NCBI GenBank assembly: GCA_000161975.1
Contig: GG688422.1
Span: 1 to 64,000, forward strand
DNA: 64,000 nt
Direction of reading: 5' to 3'
DNA from: Eubacterium saphenum ATCC 49989
Lineage (GTDB): Bacteria > Bacillota > Clostridia > Peptostreptococcales > Anaerovoracaceae
Shown: positions 30,901-37,606 of the stretch, piece by piece
Numbering within the stretch: the first letter of the stretch is position 1
Layout of the letters: every line of letters begins with the position of its first letter
The notes under the pieces: model-generated
Told to the model about the DNA's origin: nothing
Database searches by the model: none
What the model saw: the letters and a program-made list of their open reading frames with translations, nothing else
Made by a program: the position numbers and the translations under genes

Positions 30901-31792
30901 TATTTCTAAAAGGCTTTCAGAAGATGCTTCGGCAGTAAAAAGCGTTTCAGCACCGGAACTTCCTAAAAAGGCATTGCATTCTACTGTGAAACCTCGTGTT
31001 TTGATTCCGGTGTTCCCGGGCACCAACTGTGAATACGATACGCAGTTTGCGTTTGAAGATGCAGGAGCCGATGTACAGATTATGGTAATAAGGAATCTCA
31101 CCGCTCAGGATGTGCGTAATTCCGTGCAGGATATGGTAAAGGCTGTATCTCAAAGTCAGATAATTATGATTCCGGGAGGGTTTTCCGGTGGAGATGAACC
31201 CGACGGTTCAGGTAAGTTCATAACTTCATTTTTTAAAAATCCGGAATTGGCGCAGGAAGTACAAGACCTTTTAAATTGTCGGGATGGATTGATAGGAGGT
31301 ATATGCAACGGCTTTCAGGCTTTGATTAAGTTGGGTCTCATTCCATACGGAGAAATTAGAGATGCAACAAGTGATTCTCCGACAATCGCAGGAAATGACA
31401 TAGGTAGGCATCAATCGAGGATAGTGCGTACAAAAGTCGTATCAAATAAGTCGCCGTGGCTTTTATCATATGATGTAGGAGATATACATGCTGTTGCAAT
31501 ATCACATGGCGAAGGCAAGTTTGTGTGCAGCGAGGATTTGTTAAGGCAATTAATTGAAAACGGGCAGATTGCTACGCAGTATGTTGATTCAAAGGGCGTG
31601 CCTACTATGGATATAGAGTTTAACCCTAACGGTTCTCTGATGGCTATAGAAGGTATTACCTCGCCTGATGGTAGAGTTTTCGGCAAGATGGGGCATACTG
31701 AGAGAATGCGCAGAGGGCTTTATAAGAATATAGGTGCGGATAATTTCGGGGATAATCTGATGTTTGCAAACGCAGTCAGGTATTTCAAATAG
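27959..31792 (+). CDS. purL: Phosphoribosylformylglycinamidine synthase (single chain)
   Basis: A 1277-residue long-form PurL with fused synthetase and glutaminase that makes FGAM from FGAR, glutamine and ATP. Intact motifs: WSDHCRHTTF with active-site His229, NETHNHPTEIEPFGG for Mg/ATP, GGKTGRDGCGGATGSS, GGKDSMSG and LAISESQER. The glutaminase is GGFSGGDEPDG, then nucleophile Cys1116 in GICNGFQAL, with ISHGEGKF and DIEFNPNGS supplying the His and Glu. It is the functional counterpart of the degenerate paralogue at 11386-15225. Confidence 0.97.
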   Translation: MSLYCLYVCKKQGFDFEAKKMLKEIRELLGIKSVNDLKIVNRYYVSGISFDVLEKAKGSVFSEPQVDVIVDALPLADEAFAVEYMPGQFDQRADSCEQCIQFISGGDRPHVKAAKVYLLYKEDSQMKISEEDVAKIKKHIINPVESRESSLDVPHDIDERYEEAPNVEVVEDFPLSGSISDDEANAFINSYGLAMDAGDLRVCAEYFAGEKRLPTMTELKVIDTYWSDHCRHTTFSTELSGVKIDDAAVQGAYERYLKLRKSLEITKPVTFMDMATIVAKHLKVSGVLTMVLETEEINACTVKVKVNVNGKAEDWLYLFKNETHNHPTEIEPFGGAATCIGGAIRDPLSGRSYVYQAMRLSGAGDPNESIEDTLVGKLPQRTIVQNAAFGYSSYGNQVGIATGLVDEVYHPGFRAKRMEVGAVVGAVEEAKVRHLKPEQGDVIVLLGGKTGRDGCGGATGSSKSHDMDSITSCGAEVQKGNAPEERKLQRLFRNPEVSFMIKRCNDFGAGGVSVAIGELADGILVNLDRISKKYEGLSGTELAISESQERMAVVIAREDLPRFMEFAEVENLEARHVADVTSDNRIIMKWRGDKIVDLSRDFLNTNGARKETAVHSLDTISDFISSERKNAKITSLKNALNELVADLNVASKRGLSEMFDSTIGAGNLMFPFGGKRMKTPASVMASRFPVKGGNTDTCSMMAYGYNPYIFEISCYAGANLAVIESVAKLVAAGCDLKNTFLSFQEYFEKLKDSGVRWGKPMAALMGAFDAQMDLKIAAIGGKDSMSGSFEELDVPPTLISFATSVQDESRLVSEEFKQKNADVLLISPALGEFMLPRGDVLRDYFDAVSDVILSDVVVSASTPTYGGIAERIFKMSLGNGIGFRFDDSFDVSRAFMHSYGSFILELKEGTEPCDVMDELNEKLPEGAEVAYLGRTSEEYVFSAVLSGGRQDVEIAELEDAYYSRLSDIFPFSTEGEQIYDDISKRLSEDASAVKSVSAPELPKKALHSTVKPRVLIPVFPGTNCEYDTQFAFEDAGADVQIMVIRNLTAQDVRNSVQDMVKAVSQSQIIMIPGGFSGGDEPDGSGKFITSFFKNPELAQEVQDLLNCRDGLIGGICNGFQALIKLGLIPYGEIRDATSDSPTIAGNDIGRHQSRIVRTKVVSNKSPWLLSYDVGDIHAVAISHGEGKFVCSEDLLRQLIENGQIATQYVDSKGVPTMDIEFNPNGSLMAIEGITSPDGRVFGKMGHTERMRRGLYKNIGADNFGDNLMFANAVRYFK

Positions 31793-31826
31793 ATTTTTAT
31801 TTTATAGATTTTGGAGGTGGAAAATT

Positions 31827-32510
31827 ATGAAAAAGGTATATCAGGGCAAGACAAAGGATGTATATCTTTTAGAAAACGGTAATTATTCTTTGTTTTTTAA
31901 GGATGATGTAACAGGTGAAGGCGGAGTTTTCGATCCCGGAGCAAACCATGTTGGCGGGAGTATAGAAGGTATGGGTAAAGCAAATCTTAAAACAACCGTG
32001 AAATTCTTTGAGATGCTCAAGGAAAAAGGCATAGGTACGCACTACATTTCTGCTGATTTAGAGAAGGGTACCATGGAGGTGGTGCCGGCAGAGCTGTTTG
32101 GAGAAGGGCTTGAAGTTATATGCAGATTTCGTGCTGTAGGCAGCTTCTACCGCCGTTATGGGAAATACGTTAAAGAAGGTCAAAAGCTCGATTCCTACGT
32201 TGAGATAACCCTTAAGGATGATGACAGGAACGATCCTCTTATAACTAAGGAAGCACTTGAAATGCTGGATATTATGAATGGCGATGACTATGATGATACG
32301 GTGAAACGTACAAGGGAAATAGCTTCTGCAGTTGCAGATGTGCTCAGCGCTAAAGGGCTTGAGCTTTACGATATAAAATTTGAATTCGGTAAGGATATGA
32401 ACGGGAAGGTATTATTGATAGATGAGATCGCAGGTGGCAACATGAGAGCTTATAAGGATGGTGAATACGTTGACCCTGTAACGCTTACGGAAATTTTAAA
32501 TATGGACTAA
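31827..32510 (+). CDS. purC: SAICAR synthetase
   Basis: A 227-residue PurC that joins aspartate to CAIR using ATP. KVYQGKTKDVY at the start, RFRAVGSFYRRYG, LYDIKFEFG and LIDEIAGGNMR are canonical. The ATG follows TTGGAGGTGG with good spacing; a longer frame starting inside purL is not favoured. It is the last gene of the purine operon, so purB and purA must lie elsewhere. Confidence 0.96.
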   Translation: MKKVYQGKTKDVYLLENGNYSLFFKDDVTGEGGVFDPGANHVGGSIEGMGKANLKTTVKFFEMLKEKGIGTHYISADLEKGTMEVVPAELFGEGLEVICRFRAVGSFYRRYGKYVKEGQKLDSYVEITLKDDDRNDPLITKEALEMLDIMNGDDYDDTVKRTREIASAVADVLSAKGLELYDIKFEFGKDMNGKVLLIDEIAGGNMRAYKDGEYVDPVTLTEILNMD

Positions 32511-32597
32511 GCATAGTGGGGGCAAGTGGCAGCCTTACATGATTATGTAGGAGGTGTAGATAAAAAGCTTGAATTGCTTAGATTTGAGTAAATAGAT
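32511..32597 (+). pseudogene. Broken copy of the ogt 3' end
   Basis: It begins directly after the purC stop and matches ogt from 33059 onward. GCATAGTGGGGGCAA and GGAGGTGTAGATAAAAAGCT are shared nearly base for base. The copy has substitutions, a one-base insertion, and a TAG within ATTATGTAGG. It lacks the active-site PCHR codons. It is a remnant of a tandem duplication, not a gene. Confidence 0.85.
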
Positions 32598-32652
32598 ATA
32601 AATAAACCGGTTATGTAAAAGTGCTATATGTTTTAGTACGAAAGGCATGAAT

Positions 32653-33168
32653 ATGATAAATACTTGCACATATGAATCTCCGTTGGGAAATATGTTATTG
32701 GCGGCAGACGATGTCGGTCTTAGAGGTTTATGGTTTGAAGGACAGAAGTATTTTGCAAGTACCCTTAATGATGAGTGCGTCCCCCGGGAGAATGAGATCC
32801 TAAAAAGCACAAGGCGTTGGTTGGATATGTATTTCTCCGGTTTAAAACCAAAATTTACTCCAAAGCTTCATATGATCGGTTCAGAATTTAGGCAGGTAGT
32901 ATGGCGCATCTTGTTACAGATACCATATGGTGAGGTCACTACGTATGGAGCTGTTGCGGAGGAAGTTGCGAAGACCTTAAATGTTCCCGAGATGTCAGCT
33001 CAGGCAGTAGGAGGAGCAGTGGGACACAATGCGATTTCCATAATTATCCCTTGTCACCGCATAGTGGGGGCAAATGGTAGCCTTACAGGATATTCAGGAG
33101 GTGTAGATAAAAAGCTTGAATTGCTTAGACTTGAGCAAATAAACATTGAGGCGTTGGCTTTGTATTAG
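32653..33168 (+). CDS. ogt: Methylated-DNA-protein cysteine methyltransferase
   Basis: A 171-residue Ogt/MGMT-type suicide repair protein that takes methyl groups from O6-methylguanine onto its own Cys. The active site is IIIPCHRIVGANGSLTGYSGG with acceptor Cys134. FRQVVWRILLQIPYGEVTTYG is the DNA-binding part. AAAGG lies 7 bases before this ATG; an ATG two codons earlier is too close to it. An ogt 3'-end remnant lies about 60 bases upstream. Confidence 0.94.
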   Translation: MINTCTYESPLGNMLLAADDVGLRGLWFEGQKYFASTLNDECVPRENEILKSTRRWLDMYFSGLKPKFTPKLHMIGSEFRQVVWRILLQIPYGEVTTYGAVAEEVAKTLNVPEMSAQAVGGAVGHNAISIIIPCHRIVGANGSLTGYSGGVDKKLELLRLEQINIEALALY

Positions 33169-33320
33169 TGTATGATAAAAAAGACAAAAAGGAAATTCAT
33201 TTAAGCGATACTATTTTACTGGAGACGAGGTTGAAAATTTGAGGTGCAAAAATTTTACCTTAAGTTGAGCCGTTCAAGATATTTACAAAATGTCTTTGGT
33301 GTTTGGTTATTTCGGATATA

Positions 33321-33352
33321 AAAAAACTCCCTGAGATTACAGGGAGTTTTTT
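33321..33352. terminator. Bidirectional terminator between ogt and ahpC
   Basis: The stem AAAAAACTCCCTG/CAGGGAGTTTTTT has a 6-base loop and lies between convergent genes. Both strands end in a T-run. Confidence 0.93.
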
Positions 33353-33376
33353 GTGGATGGTCTTCGAAGTATTTTT

Positions 33377-33940
33377 TTATAGTTTTCCTACGAGATCGAT
33401 TCCAGGTTTTAGAGTTTCTTTGCCGGGAGCCCATGCTGCAGGGCAAACTTCATCGCCATGTTCAGCAACGAATTGACAAGCCTGCACTTTTCTTAGGATT
33501 TCAGCAGCGTTTCTACCTACTCCTGATGCAACTACTTCATAGCCTTGGATTACACCGTTTGGATCCACAATGAATACGCCACGTTCTGCGATGCCGTCTT
33601 CTTCAATCATAACTTCAAAATCTCTAGCTAAAGAACCTGTAGGATCTGCAATCATTGGGAAGTTGATCTTGCTGATTATCTCTGAAGAGTCGTGCCAAGC
33701 TTTGTGGACAAATTCGGTATCGCATGATACGGAGTAAATTTCGCATCCCGCATCTTCAAATGCGCTCTTGTGATTTGCTAAATCTTGAAGTTCTGTAGGG
33801 CATACGAAGGTGAAATCTGCCGGATAGAAGAAAAAGATCGACCATTTGCCGGCGATATCCTTGTTTGCAACTTCAATAAATTCATCGTTGAAATAAGCGT
33901 TCTTTTTAAATGAACCTACTTTTTTACCAATTAGTGACAT
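33377..33940 (-). CDS. ahpC: Alkyl hydroperoxide reductase C (peroxiredoxin)
   Basis: A 187-residue typical 2-Cys peroxiredoxin that reduces peroxides. The peroxidatic C47 is in FTFVCPTE and the resolving C166 in DEVCPAAW; both are intact. The YF C-terminal motif of sensitive eukaryotic forms is not expected here. RBS ATAAGGAGGCT. No ahpF is adjacent, so the reductant is unknown. Confidence 0.96.
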   Translation of the reverse strand: MSLIGKKVGSFKKNAYFNDEFIEVANKDIAGKWSIFFFYPADFTFVCPTELQDLANHKSAFEDAGCEIYSVSCDTEFVHKAWHDSSEIISKINFPMIADPTGSLARDFEVMIEEDGIAERGVFIVDPNGVIQGYEVVASGVGRNAAEILRKVQACQFVAEHGDEVCPAAWAPGKETLKPGIDLVGKL

Positions 33941-34340
33941 GTTAGCCTCCTTATTTTCTTTACTGTAACACGCCTCTTATTTACCCGTGGATTTTAAGTT
34001 TAAACATTGATTACATGAAGTACACATAATTAAAGTCTATATTAATAAATTGCGATGCCTATATTATCCGGCGTAAGCATTCTGAAAATAACAGACACCT
34101 CACTGAGTGATCCCACTTGCGCTATTCCCTTTTGAAAATAACAGGTGATTCACTCAGTGATACTGCTTGCACTATTTCCTTGGATACTTAGACGCTAATA
34201 TAATCAAAGTCTATGTACATTGTTATTGCTGAAGGAAACGAATTTTGACTAATCATGTCGAATGTATTTCCCGGCACTGTTTTTGAAGTATCATGAGATC
34301 ACGCTCAATTTATATTGGTCCCTGTGAATGTGAGGTGGGT
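33941..34340. repeat. Intergenic region with two 50-bp tandem repeats
   Basis: Units 34081-34130 and 34131-34180 are adjacent, both start with T-T/C-TGAAAATAACAG and end in CTATT-C/T-CCT, and match at about 80% of positions. The centres are TCACTGAGTGA and TCACTCAGTGA, reverse complements of each other. AAAGTCTAT occurs on both sides (34032 and 34206). The rest of the ahpC-yraN gap has no gene that I can support. Confidence 0.7.
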
Positions 34341-34670
34341 ATGGAAAATAAAAAAATAGGTTCGCTCGGTGAAGAAATGACATGTTCTTACCTTAAAGAC
34401 AGGCAGTTTGTGGTGCTTGAACAAAATTACAGAAATAGGTATGCGGAGATCGATGTGATTGCCCTGAAGGGTGATACCGTACATTTTATTGAGGTGAAGA
34501 CCAGGTGTTCTGAAGTGGCGGGAAGGGCTTCCGAGGCTGTACCTGTAAGCAAACAAAACAGGATAAGAAGATTGGCTGAAATCTATCTTGCAGATAATGA
34601 CCTTTGTGACAAAAACGTGGAATTTCATGTGGTTACCATAGACCTGCACGATATAAATTATGCCTTTTAG
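34341..34670 (+). CDS. YraN family (UPF0102) nuclease-like protein
   Basis: A 109-residue protein of the YraN/UPF0102 family, which has an endonuclease-like fold with E-I-D and E-V-K metal residues (YAEIDVIAL, FIEVKTR). The start GSLGEEMTCSYLK is typical. The ATG chosen follows GAGGTGGG. It precedes comM and dprA, a common Firmicute arrangement. The cellular role is not established. Confidence 0.93.
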   Translation: MENKKIGSLGEEMTCSYLKDRQFVVLEQNYRNRYAEIDVIALKGDTVHFIEVKTRCSEVAGRASEAVPVSKQNRIRRLAEIYLADNDLCDKNVEFHVVTIDLHDINYAF

Positions 34671-34716
34671 TGAAGAAAAAATTACTGACAGTCCGGTTAA
34701 ATGATGGAGGATATGA

Positions 34717-36297
34717 ATGATAAATGCTTTCTATAGTAGCTCTATATGGGCGATGGAACCAAGCCTTATAACGGTTGAGACGGATATTAGAAACGGAATA
34801 CCTATGTTTAATATGGTAGGGCTTGCAGATATTACCATAAACGAAGCAAAGGAAAGGATAAGAGCAGCGTTATCGAATAGTGGTTATAAATTTCCTAATA
34901 AGAGAATAACGGTGAACCTGGCTCCTGCAGACGTTCATAAGAGTGGAACGGGATTTGATTTACCTATAGCTATAGGACTTTTAAGCTACAACGATTTAAA
35001 CGAAGGACTGGACGATGAAAGGTATGAGATGCTTGAATACATCAAGAAAAACTTTGCTTTCATAGGCGAGCTTTCGCTTAGCGGTAAACTTGTTTCAGTT
35101 CATGGAGCTTTGGCGCTCGCTCTTGGCGTCAGGAATGCAGGAGTTAAGAATATAGTAGTGCCTGCTGCAAACGTAGATGAAGTAAAGGTACTTACGGATA
35201 TAAACGTATATGGATTTAGCCATTTAAATGAGGTCATGGATTTTATAAGAGGGGATCTCGATGCAGAACCTGAGGATAGGAAGGTGATAAAAAAACGAAA
35301 TACTATTAAACGAAGCGAAAACTTTTCGCAGGTTTATGGTCAGGAACTTGTAAAAAGAGCCATAACAATAGCAGTAGCGGGGCATCACGGAATATTGATG
35401 GTAGGACCTCCGGGTGTAGGAAAAACGATGATAGCAAATCGAATCCCGTCTATAATGCCTGATATAAAATACGATGAAATGCTTGAGGTTGCAAAGATTT
35501 ACAGCGTAAGTGACGTAGCAGATATCAACGATGTGCTTTGTTATAAAAGACCGTTCAGAAAGGTGTCAAGCGGTATTACAGAATCAGCACTCTTTGGTGG
35601 AGGAAATATTCCAAAACCGGGTGAGATATCGCTTGCACATTCAGGAGTATTGTTCATAGATGAATTCGCTCAGTTTGCACCTTCGTTAATAGAGCAGCTG
35701 AGGGGACCGATGGAGGATAAGGTCGTTAAGATACAGAGGAGAAAGGGTGTATTTACATTCCCATCGGACTTTATGTTTGTAGCAGCCTCAAATCCTTGTA
35801 AATGCGGCTATTTAGGCGATGATACGAGAGAGTGTACGTGCAGTGCGAAGGAGATAAGCAATGTTGCAAGCAGATTCTCAGGGCCTATATTGGACAGGGT
35901 AGATATACATGTTCGTATGAATAACGTTAAATTCAAAGACCTTAAAAACTACAATCAAGTACCCGACGAAGAAACAAAATCATCTGAAGATATGCGTAGG
36001 GAAATAGATAGGGCATTATCTATGCAAAAGAGCAGGTATGCAGGCGAAGGAATCGTATATAACAGTCAGATGAGCGAAAGCATGATTAAGAAATACTGTG
36101 TTCTTCATGAAAAAGAAAAAAGATTCTTGGAAAACGCATATAACGTGCTGAAAATAAGCCCGAGAAGCTTATCTAAGGTCGTAAAGGTAGCGAGAACCAT
36201 AGCTGACATGGAGATGAGCGAAAATATAAGGGTAGCACATATATCGGAAGCGATAGGATATAGGGCTCTTAAGGAGTTCTATAGGGAAAAGGCATAG
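34717..36297 (+). CDS. comM: ComM/YifB family Mg-chelatase-like AAA+ ATPase
   Basis: A 526-residue protein. The N-terminal part is a Lon-protease-like fold (about 1-170). A AAA+ core follows, with Walker A VGPPGVGKT, GISLAHSGVLFIDE-like Walker B (SGVLFIDEFAQF) and SNPCKCGYLGD Cys, and a C-terminal Mg_chelatase_C domain. ComM is a helicase that aids integration of transformed DNA in some bacteria. RBS ATGGAGGAT. dprA starts 18 bases downstream, which supports a DNA-uptake role. Confidence 0.94.
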   Translation: MINAFYSSSIWAMEPSLITVETDIRNGIPMFNMVGLADITINEAKERIRAALSNSGYKFPNKRITVNLAPADVHKSGTGFDLPIAIGLLSYNDLNEGLDDERYEMLEYIKKNFAFIGELSLSGKLVSVHGALALALGVRNAGVKNIVVPAANVDEVKVLTDINVYGFSHLNEVMDFIRGDLDAEPEDRKVIKKRNTIKRSENFSQVYGQELVKRAITIAVAGHHGILMVGPPGVGKTMIANRIPSIMPDIKYDEMLEVAKIYSVSDVADINDVLCYKRPFRKVSSGITESALFGGGNIPKPGEISLAHSGVLFIDEFAQFAPSLIEQLRGPMEDKVVKIQRRKGVFTFPSDFMFVAASNPCKCGYLGDDTRECTCSAKEISNVASRFSGPILDRVDIHVRMNNVKFKDLKNYNQVPDEETKSSEDMRREIDRALSMQKSRYAGEGIVYNSQMSESMIKKYCVLHEKEKRFLENAYNVLKISPRSLSKVVKVARTIADMEMSENIRVAHISEAIGYRALKEFYREKA

Positions 36298-36315
36298 CAG
36301 GGAGCATTAGGAGAA

Positions 36316-37176
36316 ATGATGGCAAACATAAAGATTGTTAAAAATACAGATTCTGAATATTCGAAGTTACTGGAAAAAATCAAGAGACCTCCGGAGCTTT
36401 TGTACTGTCTGGGAGATACAGCCTTATTCAATTCGCCTTGTATAGCGGTGGTAGGTACAAGAAAACCTACAGAATACGGTAAGTGGTGTACGTACAATAT
36501 AGTGAAATCGCTTGTAATGAGAGGGCACACCATAGTGAGCGGTATGGCGAGCGGAATAGACGAAATGGCGCACAGAACAGCATTGGAGCTCGGCGGAAAG
36601 ACCATAGCTGTAATGGGTACGGGGATAGATGGATGTTATCCCGCACGCAACAAGGCTTTGAAGAGAAGAATAGAACAAGACGGACTTGTCATATCTGAAG
36701 ATGGAGAAAAAGTAAAACCCAGAAGGTATAGCTTTCCTATAAGAAATAGAATAATTGCCGGGCTCTCAGAGGCCACGGTAGTAGTCCAAGCAGGTGTATA
36801 CAGCGGATCGCTGATAACGGCTCAGCTGGCCATGGAAGAAGGAAGGCAGGTCTATGCGGTGCCGGGAGACATCGATAAGGTTATGAGCATAGGATGTAAT
36901 AAGCTGATCGCAGATGGAGCTATCATAATCACCGTGCCCGATGATGTAGCCTTCTTAGAAAAGACAAACGGTGATAATGAAGTGGTTATAGATTTGGAAA
37001 GTTTAAGTGAAGTCGAGAGGAAGATATATGAACTTGTAAAAAGGGAAGGAGAGATGAGCTTTGAAAAGATTGCAAGACTCACAAAGACAGGCGTATCCAA
37101 GGTGATGTCGGTAATCACGGAGATGGAGATAAAGGGGCTGATCACAACATCGCTTGGAAGAGTCTTCATCCCATAA
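36316..37176 (+). CDS. dprA: DNA-processing protein DprA
   Basis: 286 residues that load RecA on incoming single strands in natural transformation. The Rossmann-like core has VVGTRKPTEYG, SGMASGIDEMAH, AVMGTGIDGCYP and FPIRNRIIAGLS. A C-terminal winged helix follows (SFEKIARLTKTGVSKVMSVI). It is slightly shorter than average at the N-terminus. RBS TTAGGAGAA; the next ATG codon is equally possible. It ends the yraN-comM-dprA group; topA, often next, is absent. Confidence 0.95.
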   Translation: MMANIKIVKNTDSEYSKLLEKIKRPPELLYCLGDTALFNSPCIAVVGTRKPTEYGKWCTYNIVKSLVMRGHTIVSGMASGIDEMAHRTALELGGKTIAVMGTGIDGCYPARNKALKRRIEQDGLVISEDGEKVKPRRYSFPIRNRIIAGLSEATVVVQAGVYSGSLITAQLAMEEGRQVYAVPGDIDKVMSIGCNKLIADGAIIITVPDDVAFLEKTNGDNEVVIDLESLSEVERKIYELVKREGEMSFEKIARLTKTGVSKVMSVITEMEIKGLITTSLGRVFIP

Positions 37177-37178
37177 AA

Positions 37179-37205
37179 AAGATCCCCTGCAGCGCAGAGG
37201 ATCTT
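37179..37205. terminator. Terminator between dprA and ferredoxin
   Basis: The stem AAGATCC-CTGC/GCAG-GGATCTT has one unpaired base on each side and a 3-base loop. It lies between the convergent dprA and ferredoxin genes. On the - strand it is followed by TTTTTTAT, and the + strand T-run is weak, so it mainly serves the ferredoxin gene. Confidence 0.8.
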
Positions 37206-37229
37206 AGATTCAAGATTAAACTTGGATGT

Positions 37230-37397
37230 TTATCCTTCGATGATGGCAGCTGCGCCACACACTGATGCGCAAGCTCCGCAGTCGATGCAAGTGTTCGGAT
37301 CGATAGAATATGGAGACCCTTCAGATATAGCCTCTACCGGGCACTCACTGATACAAGCTCCACATGCAACGCATGCATCTGTAATTTCATAAGCCAT
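37230..37397 (-). CDS. Small 2[4Fe-4S] ferredoxin
   Basis: A 55-residue clostridial-type ferredoxin, an electron carrier in anaerobic metabolism. It starts MAYEITDACVACGACISECP and has two clusters: C9-x2-C12-x2-C15-x3-C19-Pro and C37-x2-C40-x2-C43-x3-C47. The second motif ends Cys-Gly instead of the common Cys-Pro. RBS GGAGG is 6 bases from the ATG. It is a monocistronic gene with a long A+T-rich leader. Confidence 0.96.
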   Translation of the reverse strand: MAYEITDACVACGACISECPVEAISEGSPYSIDPNTCIDCGACASVCGAAAIIEG

Positions 37398-37606
37398 TTC
37401 AACCTCCTTATTAAATTGAAAATTTGCTACACTCCTTTAGCAGTTTCATTATAAGTAATTTTTTTCGCAAAGTCAACGAAATTTGCGAAAAAATATTCTT
37501 TATACACAGCTAACAATCGTTGAAATTTCAATAGTTTAACGGATTTAACTACTTCCCCGCACATTGATATATCTATTAATTAAAGTTTTAGAAAACAGGA
37601 GAAAAT

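Noticed and set aside
33255..33446. Small - strand frame near the ogt-ahpC terminator
   Set aside because: It spans the bidirectional terminator and overlaps the ahpC 3' end in another frame, with no ribosome site.
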